Source of the DNA: Clostridium vitabionis
Lineage (GTDB): Bacteria; Bacillota; Clostridia; Lachnospirales; Lachnospiraceae
Direction of reading: 5' to 3'
DNA: 64,000 nt
NCBI RefSeq assembly: GCF_015351765.1
Contig: NZ_JADKQA010000004.1
Coordinates: 226,509-290,508, forward strand
Both the position numbers and the translations under genes were made by a program. A model generated the notes under the pieces. It had not been told where the DNA came from, ran no database searches, and saw nothing but the letters and a program-made list of their open reading frames with translations. The number at the start of each line of letters is the position of its first letter. Positions within the stretch are counted from its first letter, which is position 1. Shown one piece after another: positions 36,301 through 45,423 of this stretch.

Positions 36301-37275
36301 ATGAAACATTTTGGAAAACTGATGGGGGCAGCCTTTCTTGCGGGCTGCCTCCTTCTCACCCCAGGCTGCGCCGTGCCCGGAAGCGGCGGGGGAAAGTTGG
36401 AAAAATACAGCAGCGCGCAGAGGGCAGTGATCGCCTCGACGGAGAGGAACCGCTGGGAGGCGGCCTTCGGCATCGGGATCCTGGAGATGAAAACCGGGGA
36501 GGGGACTACGTTCGCGGACGAGCTCTCCAGCGAGGTGGACGGGTTTATGCGGGATCTCCGGGTGGTCCGTGCGGCATGCGGCGACCAAGGCGTCACGCTG
36601 AACCGGCAGGAGGCGAAGGCGGCAAAATCAGCGGCTGCGGAGTATGACGGCAGCCTGACGGATGCCGGCCGGGAGAACCTCGGCGGGGTCAGTAGGGAGG
36701 AGATCCAGGAGCTTTACCACGACTATCTGCTCGCGGTGAAATACGCTGGAGAGCTCTCCGGAAGCGGGCCGCTGGAAGTGAGCGACAGCGAGGCCAAGGT
36801 CATCCGGGTGCTTCGGGCGGCGGCGGACGATCAGGAGACGGCGGAGAAACTCCGGGAGGCGGCCGCCGCGGGAAAGGACTTTACAGCGGAAGCGAGAGCG
36901 CTTGGCCTTTCCCCGGAGGAATGCGCGGTCGGGCGCGGCGAGTGCGGCACCGACGACGTGGAGGCGAAAGCCCTGGAGGACGCGGAGTTTGCGCTTGCCC
37001 GGGGAGATGTGACCGGCGTCATGCCCTCCGGCGGGAAGTACTATGTGGCGAAGTGCATTGACGACTATGACGAGGAGGCCACCGAAGAGCGGCGGGAGCG
37101 CATCGGCAGGCAGCGCGTTGGCGCGGCGATGAAAAAAATCTGCTCGTCATACGGCGAGCCGGAGGAGCCCGAGGGTACCCCGGCATCGCTCGCGCCGGCG
37201 GAGAGCCTGCCGGACTGCCCGCCGGAGGCGGACTTTTTTGCGATTTTTGAAAAATACCGCGCCGATCTGTCCTGA
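36301..37275 (+). CDS. Lipoprotein with parvulin-like (SurA/PrsA-type) domain
   Basis: The 324-residue protein has a lipoprotein signal ending LLLTPGC (lipid attached to Cys24). The layout resembles PrsA/SurA: a helical N part, then a region (about 170-265) that reads like a PpiC parvulin domain (IRVLRAAADDQETAEKLREA, TAEARALGLS, GVMPSGGKYYVAKCIDDYDE). The usual active-site His pattern is not clear, so it may be a chaperone without isomerase activity. It would sit on the outer face of the membrane and assist folding. It begins 3 nt after glgA without a good ribosome site, so translational coupling is likely. No functional link to glycogen is evident. Confidence 0.7.
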   Translation: MKHFGKLMGAAFLAGCLLLTPGCAVPGSGGGKLEKYSSAQRAVIASTERNRWEAAFGIGILEMKTGEGTTFADELSSEVDGFMRDLRVVRAACGDQGVTLNRQEAKAAKSAAAEYDGSLTDAGRENLGGVSREEIQELYHDYLLAVKYAGELSGSGPLEVSDSEAKVIRVLRAAADDQETAEKLREAAAAGKDFTAEARALGLSPEECAVGRGECGTDDVEAKALEDAEFALARGDVTGVMPSGGKYYVAKCIDDYDEEATEERRERIGRQRVGAAMKKICSSYGEPEEPEGTPASLAPAESLPDCPPEADFFAIFEKYRADLS

Positions 37276-37322
37276 GGCTTTTCTTGACGAAAGCAGGGGC
37301 GTGCAATAGAATGATGCCAGGG

Positions 37323-37377
37323 TCGAAAGGCTATCGCCCCGATCATGCCTTCATGAATCGGGGCGATAGCCTTTCGA
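37323..37377. repeat. 21-bp perfect inverted repeat
   Basis: 37323-37343 and 37357-37377 are exact reverse complements. The loop can extend the stem through TCATG/CATGA. Flanking GGT/ACC can add three more pairs. No T run follows on either strand. The gap (37276-37510) holds nothing else that I can name. Confidence 0.8.
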
Positions 37378-37510
37378 ACCGCCCGGTTGCACCCAACATT
37401 ACAGCATCACAGGGCAGAACAGTGACAGAAGCCGGATCCGGGAAAGCTGCCGGAACCGGCCGGATTGCCGGCACACCGCCAAAGGCGGGCGCCAGGGAAA
37501 GAATGAATTC

Positions 37511-38389
37511 ATGGACAGTATGATAAAAGCAGAGGAACTGGTGTACGATTATGTCCGCCGCGACGAGGAGACGGGGGAGGAGTCGGTGATCCGTGCTGTC
37601 GATCACCTGGATCTCTCGATCGCGCCGGGGAGCTTCGTAGCCGTTCTCGGGCACAACGGTTCCGGGAAATCCACATTTGCCAAGGAAGTCAACGGCATCC
37701 TGATGCCGACGGAAGGCGTCCTCTATGTGGACGGCATAGACACCTCAAATGAGGAACAGATCTGGGAGGTCCGGAAGACCGCCGGGATGGTATTCCAGAA
37801 TCCCGACAACCAGATCATCGGGAATATTGTGGAGGAGGATGTCGGTTTCGGGCCGGAGAATCTCGGCGTGCCCACGGAGGAGATCTGGGAGCGGGTAAAC
37901 CAGGCGCTGGATGCCGTGGAGATGACTGCTTACCGTAAAAAGTCCCCCAACCATCTGTCCGGCGGGCAGAAGCAGAGAGTGGCGATCGCCGGCGTCCTCG
38001 CGATGAAGCCGAGGTGCATTGTCCTGGACGAGCCCACGGCCATGCTTGACCCGGTCGGGCGTCGGGAGGTCATCCGTACGGTCCATGAGCTGAATGAAAA
38101 GGAAAAGATCACCATCCTGCTGATCACCCACTATATGGAGGAGGCCATTGACGCGGACCGTGTCGTCGTGATGGACGACGGGAAGCTGGTCATGGACGGA
38201 ACGCCGCGGGAAATTTTCTCCCAGGTGGAGAAACTCAAGAGCTACGCGCTGGACGTCCCCCAGGTGACAGAGCTTGCCTGGGAGCTCAGGAAGGCAGGGA
38301 TCGGGCTTCCGGGCGGGATTCTCCGGAGAGACGAGCTGATCCAGGCGCTGATGCCGCTGCTTAAGGGGGATCGGGAAAATGGCGATTGA
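37511..38389 (+). CDS. ecfA1: Energy-coupling factor ATPase EcfA1
   Basis: The 292-residue ABC ATPase has Walker [10 protein letters not shown], the Q-loop [10 protein letters not shown], the signature [13 protein letters not shown] and Walker [14 protein letters not shown]. It has the ~50-residue C-terminal extension of ECF ATPases. It energises group II ECF vitamin/metal transporters. ATG 37511 is used here; ATG 37520 is possible. It overlaps ecfA2 by 11 nt. Gene order and the nearby ribosomal genes are typical of Firmicutes. Confidence 0.95.
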   Translation: MDSMIKAEELVYDYVRRDEETGEESVIRAVDHLDLSIAPGSFVAVLGHNGSGKSTFAKEVNGILMPTEGVLYVDGIDTSNEEQIWEVRKTAGMVFQNPDNQIIGNIVEEDVGFGPENLGVPTEEIWERVNQALDAVEMTAYRKKSPNHLSGGQKQRVAIAGVLAMKPRCIVLDEPTAMLDPVGRREVIRTVHELNEKEKITILLITHYMEEAIDADRVVVMDDGKLVMDGTPREIFSQVEKLKSYALDVPQVTELAWELRKAGIGLPGGILRRDELIQALMPLLKGDRENGD

Positions 38390-39269
38390 TGTACAGAATC
38401 TGACCTTTACGTATAACGCCGGCACAGCCATGGAGCAGAGGGCGCTGGATGATGTCAGCTTCTCTATCCGCGATGGGGAATTTGTCGGCCTGATCGGCCA
38501 CACGGGTTCCGGAAAATCCACGCTGATCCAGCATTTAAACGGCCTGATCCGGGCGTCCTCCGGCCGCATCCTCTACAATGGCGAGGATATCTATGCAAAG
38601 AATTATCCGATGAAAGACCTCCGGAGCAAGGTAGGCCTGGTCTTCCAGTATCCGGAACACCAGCTCTTCGAGACGGACGTCTTCTCGGATGTCTGTTTCG
38701 GGCCGAAGAACCTGGGGCTTAGCCGGGAGGAGGTGGAGAAGCGGGCACGCCATGCCTTGGATCTGGTGGGCATGGATGAGAGCTTTTACGAGAAGTCGCC
38801 GTTTGAGCTCTCCGGCGGACAGAAGCGCCGGGTGGCGATTGCCGGCGTCCTCGCGATGCGCCCGCAGATGATGATCCTCGACGAGCCCACCGCAGGCCTT
38901 GACCCGCGGGGGAGAGATGAGATCCTCGACCAGATCGGCCGCCTGAACAGGGAACACGGCATGACGATCCTGCTGGTTTCCCACAGCATGGAGGATGTCG
39001 CGCGCTACGCGGACCGCCTGCTCGTCATGTACGGCGGGAAGCTCATGTACAACGGGACGCCGAAGGAGGTCTTCCGCCACTATAAGGAGCTGGAGAAGAT
39101 GGGCCTTGCGGCGCCGCAGATCACTTATGCGGTTCACGAGCTCCGTGATATGGGCGTGCCCATCGACCCGGATATTACAACTGTCGAGGAAGCGCGGGAC
39201 GCGATCCTTGCGCTTCTGGAACACCGGGGCGGGCACCCGCGGGAAAATGTGAAAGGAGGGAAAGCCTGA
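38379..39269 (+). CDS. ecfA2: Energy-coupling factor ATPase EcfA2
   Basis: The 296-residue partner of EcfA1 has Walker [11 protein letters not shown]-loop [12 protein letters not shown], signature [13 protein letters not shown] and Walker [14 protein letters not shown]. The pattern QYPEHQLFE is typical of A2 subunits. It forms the ATPase heterodimer with EcfA1. Its stop overlaps the ecfT start by one base. Confidence 0.95.
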   Translation: MAIDVQNLTFTYNAGTAMEQRALDDVSFSIRDGEFVGLIGHTGSGKSTLIQHLNGLIRASSGRILYNGEDIYAKNYPMKDLRSKVGLVFQYPEHQLFETDVFSDVCFGPKNLGLSREEVEKRARHALDLVGMDESFYEKSPFELSGGQKRRVAIAGVLAMRPQMMILDEPTAGLDPRGRDEILDQIGRLNREHGMTILLVSHSMEDVARYADRLLVMYGGKLMYNGTPKEVFRHYKELEKMGLAAPQITYAVHELRDMGVPIDPDITTVEEARDAILALLEHRGGHPRENVKGGKA

Positions 39270-40090
39270 TGCTGCGCGAAATTACCATCGGCCAGTACTA
39301 TCCGGTTGATTCGGCGCTGCACCGGCTGGATCCCAGGACGAAGCTGGCGGGAACGCTGGTTTTTATCATATCCCTGTTTCTCTGCAACAATATCCTCAGC
39401 TATCTCGCGGCCACCATTTTCCTGCTCGCCGTGATCAGGATCTCCAAGGTGCCATTTTCCTACATTGTGCGCGGGCTCAAGGCGATCGTGATCCTGCTCA
39501 TGATCAGCGTTGTATTCAACCTGTTCCTGACCCCCGGCACGGTGCTCTGGCAGCTCGGTCCGCTGAAGCTGACCCGCGAGGGACTGCGGATCGCGGCGAT
39601 GATGGCGGTCAGGCTGATCTACCTCGTCATCGGCTCCTCGCTCATGACGCTGACGACGACGCCGAACCAGCTCACGGACGGCATGGAGAAGGGGCTTGGA
39701 TTCCTCACGGTCTTCCATGTCCCGGTGCATGAGATTGCCATGATGATGTCCATCGCGCTCCGTTTTATCCCGATCCTCGTCGAGGAGACCGACAAGATCA
39801 TGAAGGCGCAGATGGCGCGCGGCGCGGACTTTGAGTCCGGGAACCTGTTCCAGCGGATCAAAAACATGGTGCCGCTCCTGGTTCCCCTCTTTGTCTCAGC
39901 GTTCCGCCGGGCAACCGACCTGGCGATGGCTATGGAGGCGCGCTGCTACCGCGGCGGCGCCGGGCGGACGAAAATGAAACCCCTGCACTACCGGACGGCG
40001 GACCGGCTGGCGTATCTGCTGCTGCTCGGCTATTTTGCGGTGATCCTGGCCGGCAGGTTCCTTGGCGGGCGCCTTGTGGGGATGTTCTGA
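39269..40090 (+). CDS. ecfT: Energy-coupling factor transmembrane protein EcfT
   Basis: The 273-residue protein has several transmembrane helices and the coupling motifs ARG (MARGADFESG) and ARC (MEARCYRGG) that touch the two ATPases. It begins with GQYYPVDSALHRLDPRTKL, typical of EcfT. It is shared by different substrate-binding S components; none is encoded nearby. Its stop overlaps the truA start. Confidence 0.95.
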   Translation: MLREITIGQYYPVDSALHRLDPRTKLAGTLVFIISLFLCNNILSYLAATIFLLAVIRISKVPFSYIVRGLKAIVILLMISVVFNLFLTPGTVLWQLGPLKLTREGLRIAAMMAVRLIYLVIGSSLMTLTTTPNQLTDGMEKGLGFLTVFHVPVHEIAMMMSIALRFIPILVEETDKIMKAQMARGADFESGNLFQRIKNMVPLLVPLFVSAFRRATDLAMAMEARCYRGGAGRTKMKPLHYRTADRLAYLLLLGYFAVILAGRFLGGRLVGMF

Positions 40091-41283
40091 TGATGAGGAA
40101 AATCCTGCTTCGCGTGGCCTACGACGGCACGGCGTATTCCGGCTGGCAGCTCCAGCCAAATGGCGTGACCATCGAGGAGAAGCTGAACCAGGCGCTTCTT
40201 GGCCTCTTTCATGAGGAGATCCAGGTCGTCGGGGCGAGCCGGACCGATTCCGGTGTCCACTCCCGGGGCAGCGTGGCGGTCTTTACGACATCTGCCCGCA
40301 TGCCCGCGGATAAAATGACAATCGCATTAAACCAGAGGCTGCCGGAGGATATCCGCGTGCAGAGCTCGGAGGAGGTGCCGATGGCCTTCCACCCGAGAAA
40401 GCTGAACGGGGTCAAGACCTATGAATACCATATCCTGAACCGGAAGGTGGAGGATCCGCTCCGCCGGCTGGACAGCACATTCTGCTACTACCCCCTGGAT
40501 CTCGGGAAAATGCGCGCCGCCTCCGCCTGCCTGGTCGGAGAGCACGATTTCGCGAGCTTCTGCACCGTGAAGAGCAGCGCGGAGACGACGGTCCGGACCG
40601 TCTACAGCCTCACGGTTGACCGGGACGCGGAGGACATGATCACGATCCGGGTGAGCGGAAGCGGGTTCCTCTATAACATGGTGCGGATCATCGCGGGTAC
40701 GCTGATGCGGATCGGCACCGGATTCTGGCCGCCGGAGAAGATGCGGGAGATCCTGGAAGCCCGGGACCGCCGGGCAGCCGGGCCGACCGCCCCGGCGCGC
40801 GGGCTCACGATGGTGGGCCTCACGTACGAGAAGATGCCGCCGGAACAGTTTTCCGGGGAAAATGCGCACTACAGCTACACCGTTGACCAGAGGGAGCTGT
40901 GCGCGGCCGCGGAAAAGGTGATGGACGGGCAGGAATTTCCCGTTTTCCTCCCCGCGATGCTGTCGGAGACCTCCCGGGGGCAGCTTGTCTCCCGGGTCAC
41001 GATCCATCGGTGTGAGCAGGAGGAGCTTCTTCCCCTGGCCGGGCGGACCGTGCACCAGGCCTACCGGAACGGCGCCGGCAGAGTGCTCGTTCGGTGCGGA
41101 TTCCCGGCTTCCGGGCAATCCCTGTCCGGCGGCTCCGCCGAAGCCGCCGGCGCGTTTGCTCCGGGCAGCTGCGCCGGGCTTTACCGCCTCGAGGTGCCGG
41201 AAGACCCGGAGGAGGCATCGGCGGGCTGGCTTTACGCGCGTTTCACCGGAAATGACAGGACATCATCCGCCGGGAGGCTGTGA
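40090..41283 (+). CDS. truA: tRNA pseudouridine synthase A with a ~150-residue C-terminal extension
   Basis: Residues 1-248 are a complete TruA: RVAYDGTAYSGWQLQPNG, the catalytic Asp53 in GASRTDSGVHS, and GSGFLYNMVRIIAGTL. It makes pseudouridine at positions 38-40 of tRNA anticodon arms. The family is ~245 residues long, but this protein continues to 397. The extra part has YSYTVDQRELCAAAEKVMDG, LVSRVTIHRCEQEELLPLAGR, GRVLVRCGFPAS and a Gly/Ala-rich segment; I do not recognise it. No stop or frameshift separates the two parts. The start overlaps the ecfT stop. Confidence 0.9.
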   Translation: MMRKILLRVAYDGTAYSGWQLQPNGVTIEEKLNQALLGLFHEEIQVVGASRTDSGVHSRGSVAVFTTSARMPADKMTIALNQRLPEDIRVQSSEEVPMAFHPRKLNGVKTYEYHILNRKVEDPLRRLDSTFCYYPLDLGKMRAASACLVGEHDFASFCTVKSSAETTVRTVYSLTVDRDAEDMITIRVSGSGFLYNMVRIIAGTLMRIGTGFWPPEKMREILEARDRRAAGPTAPARGLTMVGLTYEKMPPEQFSGENAHYSYTVDQRELCAAAEKVMDGQEFPVFLPAMLSETSRGQLVSRVTIHRCEQEELLPLAGRTVHQAYRNGAGRVLVRCGFPASGQSLSGGSAEAAGAFAPGSCAGLYRLEVPEDPEEASAGWLYARFTGNDRTSSAGRL

Positions 41284-41332
41284 TGCCCCGCTGGAAGTGC
41301 CGGAAAACCGCGATGTTTCGCCGGAAATTCTG

Positions 41333-41361
41333 TTGACACGCGGAAATCGTTATAATATAAT
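41333..41361 (+). promoter_or_regulatory. Promoter of rplM-rpsI
   Basis: TTGACA (41333-41338), 17-nt spacer, TATAAT (41356-41361). This is the best consensus promoter in the window. It leaves a ~105-nt leader before rplM. Confidence 0.85.
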
Positions 41362-41382
41362 TACTAATCGTGACGAAATGCG

Positions 41383-41420
41383 AAATTGCCTGAGCCAGGC
41401 CCCGGAACAGGCTTATTTCA
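41383..41420 (+). ncRNA. Candidate L13-type leader hairpin
   Basis: In the rplM leader GAAAT-GCCTG (from 41383) can pair with CAGGC-ATTTC (to ~41420), leaving a loop. A shorter alternative pairs GCCTG with the nearer CAGGC (41396-41400). Autoregulatory L13 leaders are known in Firmicutes. This one is only suggestive. Confidence 0.4.
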
Positions 41421-41472
41421 TACAGAAATCAACATTATCCGTTTGACGACGCAAGTTTTGGGAGGTCAATTC

Positions 41473-41907
41473 ATGAAGACTTTTATGGCCAGTCCGGCAA
41501 CAGTTGAGAGAAAATGGTACGTCATTGACGCCGAGGGCGCTACCCTTGGCCGTCTTTGCTCCGAAGTAGCGGCTATCCTCAGAGGAAAGAACAAGCCGAT
41601 CTTCACTCCGCACATTGACTGCGGCGACAACGTTATCGTGATCAACGCATCCAAGATCAAAGTAACCGGCAGAAAGATGGACAGGAAGATTTACTACAGC
41701 CACTCCGATTATATCGGCGGCTTCAAGTCCGCAACGCTCCGCGAGATGGAGCAGAAGAAGCCGGAAGAGGTTATCCGCCTTGCTGTCAAGGGCATGCTTC
41801 CGAAGGGTCCCCTGGGCAGACAGATGATTACCAAGCTTCACGTATACGCTGGACCGGATTATGAGCAGAAGGCTCAGAAGCCGGAAGTTCTGGAATTAAA
41901 GTTCTGA
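41473..41907 (+). CDS. rplM: Ribosomal protein L13
   Basis: The start is ATG 41473 ([20 protein letters not shown]) behind GGGAGG; the longer frame reads the leader. The 144-residue protein contains [20 protein letters not shown] and [20 protein letters not shown], the L13 signature. It is an early 50S assembly protein. It is followed by rpsI as in most bacteria. Confidence 0.97.
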   Translation: MKTFMASPATVERKWYVIDAEGATLGRLCSEVAAILRGKNKPIFTPHIDCGDNVIVINASKIKVTGRKMDRKIYYSHSDYIGGFKSATLREMEQKKPEEVIRLAVKGMLPKGPLGRQMITKLHVYAGPDYEQKAQKPEVLELKF

Positions 41908-41934
41908 TAAGAGGATCCGAAGGGAGAAAGAAAA

Positions 41935-42324
41935 ATGGCGAATAAATATTATGGAACTGGAAGAAGAAAAAAGTCCGTTGCCAGAGTTTATCTTGTACCG
42001 GGAACCGGCAAGGTAACCATCAACAAGAGAGATATCGATGAGTACTTCGGCCTGGAGACCCTCAAGACCACGGTTCGCCAGCCGCTGGCTGCTACCGATA
42101 CCGCTGACAAGTTTGACGTCCTGGTCAATGTTCACGGCGGCGGCTATACCGGCCAGGCAGGTGCCATCCGTCACGGCATCGCCAGAGCGCTGTGCGAGGT
42201 TGACGCGGATTACAGGCCGGCGCTGAAGAAGGAAGGCTTCCTCACCAGAGATCCGAGAATGAAGGAGAGAAAGAAGTACGGTCTCAAGGCCGCACGTCGC
42301 GCTCCGCAGTTCTCCAAGAGATAA
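41935..42324 (+). CDS. rpsI: Ribosomal protein S9
   Basis: The 129-residue protein has [19 protein letters not shown], the [19 protein letters not shown] signature and a basic tail ending in QFSKR that reaches the P-site tRNA. GAAGGGAG precedes the start. It is followed by a clear terminator. Confidence 0.97.
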   Translation: MANKYYGTGRRKKSVARVYLVPGTGKVTINKRDIDEYFGLETLKTTVRQPLAATDTADKFDVLVNVHGGGYTGQAGAIRHGIARALCEVDADYRPALKKEGFLTRDPRMKERKKYGLKAARRAPQFSKR

Positions 42325-42354
42325 TCAGACAAAATTTTACAGTACGAAAGCTGC

Positions 42355-42390
42355 AACCCCCGGGAAGGCAATATCTTCCCGGGGGTTTTG
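42355..42390 (+). terminator. Terminator of rplM-rpsI
   Basis: AACCCCCGGGAAG (42355-42367) and CTTCCCGGGGGTT (42375-42387) form a 13-bp stem with a 7-nt loop, followed by TT. Confidence 0.9.
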
Positions 42391-42417
42391 TTTGAATAGT
42401 ATCCAGCTCTCTTCAAG

Positions 42418-42571
42418 TCCCGTGATCTGTTTTGCCATGCAGGCCATCGCCTCGTTCCGGCAACTCGCAGACCATGCAACTCGGAACCTCCATAGGCATG
42501 ACCGTGATGGACGAGGATGACCGTGTCCGGTTCCGCAGGAACGTGCTGCTGTCCGAGCCTGCTACGGGATA
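42418..42571 (+). pseudogene. Possible decayed coding remnant
   Basis: One plus frame reads ICFAMQAIASFRQLAD, then a one-base shift near 42470 would continue as MQLGTSIGMTVMDEDDRVRF and a stop. The two pieces look protein-like in codon use, but no family is recognised and no start or ribosome site is convincing. It could also be chance. The rest of the 406-bp gap (42325-42730) holds the rpsI terminator, the palindrome at 42591 and the promoter module at 42671. Confidence 0.2.
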
Positions 42572-42590
42572 ACTGCGGCATATTCTGAAA

Positions 42591-42652
42591 AGGAAAATTC
42601 CCTGCTTTGAGGCTGGCATATCTGCGCAAGCCTCAGAGCAGGGAATTTTCCT
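42591..42652. repeat. 24-bp inverted repeat (one mismatch)
   Basis: 42591-42614 pairs with 42629-42652 at 23 of 24 positions across a 14-nt loop. The right arm ends TTTTCCT, so it could terminate transcription, but the arm length is more like a mobile palindromic element. Confidence 0.75.
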
Positions 42653-42670
42653 GATCCAGGGCAGGTCATA

Positions 42671-42726
42671 TAAAAGTACGGAAAAGTGCGGTATAATGAA
42701 ACCATCCTATCGATGACAGGAGGGTT
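42671..42726 (+). promoter_or_regulatory. Promoter/5' UTR module shared with the gene at 47869
   Basis: It contains GCGGTATAATGAARCCATCC (-10 TATAAT at 42692-42697), then TATCGAT and AGGAGG. Nearly the same sequence lies at 47809-47864. Neither copy has a good -35, which suggests activator control. Confidence 0.6.
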
Positions 42727-42730
42727 GTCC

Positions 42731-44413
42731 ATGAACGCTGCAATGCGGAACTATTTTGGGATCTGGAAATCCCAGGGCAGCTATTTTGCCGCCGCTTTCG
42801 CTGTGGCTGCCGCATTTGCGCTCCGGCAGATCGCAATGCATGCGGGTTTATGGCTTGACCGGTGCTGCGTCGTCCTCCGCACGGCTATCCATCTCGGGCT
42901 CTTTGCGGCATGGGGCATTTCCGTCCGCGACCGGATTATCCATCCCCAGGTGCGCCGGTATCTTGTCGCCATTGCCGTGCTGATCGAATTCTGGATTACG
43001 GTCAAGGGCATCCGGTATTCCCTGGACAACTGCGCATGGCTTTTGCGCGGCCTCTGGTATCTATACTATCTTCCCTTGCTGTTCATCCCGCTTTTCACGC
43101 TGCTTATTGCCATGTCTCTGGGAAAGCCGGCGGATTTCCGCCTTCCGCGATGGACGGCGCTTCTTTTTCTCCCCACGGCGGCGCTGCTGCTGATGATCCT
43201 GTCAAACTACCTGCACCAGCTCGCCTTCCGATACCCGGAGAATGCGTCCGTATGGGGGGATGACTACCGGTATGGCATCGTGTATTTTCTGGCAGCCGGC
43301 TGGATATTTGCCTGCGGGCTGGCGGCAATGGCGGTCATGTTCTTCAAATGCCGCGTGCCTGGCAGCCGCCGGGTGATTGCCCTGCCTTTTGTCCCTATCC
43401 TTCTGCTCCTTTTTTACAGCGTGTGCTATATTGTTCGCGCACCGTGGCTGAAACTCCTGGCAGGCGATATGACGGTTGCCTTCTGCCTGCTATTTTCCGC
43501 AACGCTGGAAAGCTGCATCCAGTGCGGGCTGATCCGGGCGAACACCGGCTATGCGGAACTGTTTATGGCCAACAGCCTGGGCACGCAGATTACCGACCGG
43601 GAAAATGTCGTCCGCCTCACCAGCGCCAATGCCAGGAATCTTACGGGCGAGCAGCGGATGCTTGCCCGGATGCATCCGGTTTTCGCGGATGGGGCGACAC
43701 AGGTCAAAAGCAAGCCGATTCATTTCGGCTATGTCGTGTGGCAGGAGGATGTCGCCGGACTTTCTCAGGCTATTGCGCAGACGGAGGAAAATTGCCGGGT
43801 GCTTTCCCGGCGCAACCGGATCCGGCAGAAAAACCTCGAAACGCGGAGAAATATTCTTGCCCTTAAGGAAAAGAACCGGGTGATTGACCTGCTGAACCGG
43901 GAAACTGCCGGGCAGATCAGAAGGATCGAAAGCCTGCTCTCCCAATGTGAACTGGAAAGTGATCCGTTAGAGCGGAAAAAGCTTCTTGCCAGCGCGGCGG
44001 TTCTCGGCGCCTATGTCAAACGCTTTGGCAATCTCCTGCTGATGAGTGAGCAGGAAGGGACGGCGGATATCCGCGACCTGGCAAGGTGCTTTGAGGATTC
44101 CTTTGCCAACCTGGAGCTGCTGGGAGCGGAATGCCTCTGTACATTTCCGCGGGATGTCACTCTTGAATCAAAAGATATGCTCCGCGTATACCGGGCTTTT
44201 GAGGCCGTGCTGGAGGACTGCCTGTTCGACCTTGGCAGTGTGTGGGTCAATGCGCGGGAAAGAAAGGGGGAGTTTCTCCTCTCCATCGATTTCGCCTGCG
44301 ATACGGATTTGTCCGCGCATCAGCACGAAGCGGATGCTTATTCCGCAGAGGACGGAACCAGCCGCTTCACCTTTCGGATCCGGAAAGGCGGTGAGCGCCT
44401 GTGGAAGCACTGA
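42731..44413 (+). CDS. 7TM sensor protein with histidine-kinase-like but degenerate C-terminal region
   Basis: The ATG at 42731 follows AGGAGGG. The 560-residue protein has seven to eight membrane segments in residues ~15-265, like the histidine-kinase N-terminal 7TM region. A PAS-like part follows (NSLGTQITDRENVVRLTSAN). Next is a charged helical region (NILALKEKNRVIDLLNRETA and after) placed like a DHp domain. The final ~130 residues read like an eroded ATPase domain (YRAFEAVLEDCLFDLG at the N-box position) without an Asn box or G1 Gly-rich motif. It overlaps the next kinase gene by 13 nt. I infer that it senses a signal and passes it to that kinase. Confidence 0.7.
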   Translation: MNAAMRNYFGIWKSQGSYFAAAFAVAAAFALRQIAMHAGLWLDRCCVVLRTAIHLGLFAAWGISVRDRIIHPQVRRYLVAIAVLIEFWITVKGIRYSLDNCAWLLRGLWYLYYLPLLFIPLFTLLIAMSLGKPADFRLPRWTALLFLPTAALLLMILSNYLHQLAFRYPENASVWGDDYRYGIVYFLAAGWIFACGLAAMAVMFFKCRVPGSRRVIALPFVPILLLLFYSVCYIVRAPWLKLLAGDMTVAFCLLFSATLESCIQCGLIRANTGYAELFMANSLGTQITDRENVVRLTSANARNLTGEQRMLARMHPVFADGATQVKSKPIHFGYVVWQEDVAGLSQAIAQTEENCRVLSRRNRIRQKNLETRRNILALKEKNRVIDLLNRETAGQIRRIESLLSQCELESDPLERKKLLASAAVLGAYVKRFGNLLLMSEQEGTADIRDLARCFEDSFANLELLGAECLCTFPRDVTLESKDMLRVYRAFEAVLEDCLFDLGSVWVNARERKGEFLLSIDFACDTDLSAHQHEADAYSAEDGTSRFTFRIRKGGERLWKH

Positions 44414-45423
44414 AGGCAGTCAGGCAGTTCAAAGTGCGGCACGAACTTCGAACCGCGGTAAAAGAGGCGTTCGACACCCTGCCCTCCGCTGTCTGCTATT
44501 TTGCGCCCAATGGCACCGTCAAACTCTGCAATGCGGCAATGGATGCCCTTTTCCACAAAATCGCGCAGAGCGACCTGCAGAGCCTGGATGAGCTGAGAGG
44601 CGCGCTTTCGACCTGCGGCAATACCGGCGGCATTCTCCGTGAGGGCAGTGTATTCATTTTCCCGGACGGGAAGGCGTGGAAGTACTCCGAGAGGGAAGTC
44701 ACAACCGCGCAGGGCATGGTCTTTACCGAGGCGGTATTTGATGATGTGACCGCTCTACATGAAAAACAGCGGGAACTGCAGCGGCAGTCCCGGGAACTGC
44801 AAAAGATGTACCGGGAGCTCGATGCCCTGTCGGAAAATCTGCGGGAAATGGCCAGGGAACAGGAACTTCTGCACCTGAAAACCCGGCTGCATGACCAGAT
44901 GAATATGGGTATTGCCGCCATCCGGCAGGTTTTGTGCCAGGACACGCCTTCCGGGGGAAATGCCGACGCTATCCGGCAATTTCGCCGCGCCATGCGGAAC
45001 CTGCGTGAGGAAAATCCCTGCCCCAGGGACGGGGTGCCAGAATTTATCCGGGACGCGGAAGTTTCCGGAGTCCGTGTGGAAATTCGCGGTGAGCTGCCGG
45101 CGGGGGATAAGCTGCGCCGCCTGATCCTGGCGGTCATGCGGGAAGCCTGTATCAACGCCATCCGCCATGCGGATGCGTCGGCCCTGGCCGTAGTATTGGA
45201 TTGGGCGGCAGATACGGTCACGCTGCGGATCACCAACGATGGCAGGCGGCCGGATAGGGAGATTGTGCTCCGGGGAGGTCTTCTGAATCTCGAAAAAGTG
45301 ATCGTGCGGGCTGGCGGCAGGATGGAGATCCGGTCAAAGCCGGAATTTATGCTGACGGTCACCTTGCCTGCCGGCGAGGAAAATGGACAGGGGGTGCGGT
45401 ATGACAAAAGTCCTTGTGGTTGA
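44401..45423 (+). CDS. Soluble sensor histidine kinase (PAS - coiled coil - HisKA_3-like - HATPase)
   Basis: The start is a GTG inside the previous gene. The 340-residue protein has no membrane segment. Residues ~20-115 resemble a PAS domain, ~118-158 are coiled coil (KQRELQRQSRELQKMYREL), and TRLHDQMNMG supplies a likely phospho-acceptor His164 followed by Asp165, as in NarX/LiaS-type kinases. The ATPase part has EACINAIRHAD (N-box Asn252) and ITNDG (Asp280). It should phosphorylate the regulator encoded next, which overlaps by 23 nt. The lack of a sensor membrane part fits a partnership with the upstream 7TM protein. Confidence 0.8.
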   Translation: MEALKAVRQFKVRHELRTAVKEAFDTLPSAVCYFAPNGTVKLCNAAMDALFHKIAQSDLQSLDELRGALSTCGNTGGILREGSVFIFPDGKAWKYSEREVTTAQGMVFTEAVFDDVTALHEKQRELQRQSRELQKMYRELDALSENLREMAREQELLHLKTRLHDQMNMGIAAIRQVLCQDTPSGGNADAIRQFRRAMRNLREENPCPRDGVPEFIRDAEVSGVRVEIRGELPAGDKLRRLILAVMREACINAIRHADASALAVVLDWAADTVTLRITNDGRRPDREIVLRGGLLNLEKVIVRAGGRMEIRSKPEFMLTVTLPAGEENGQGVRYDKSPCG

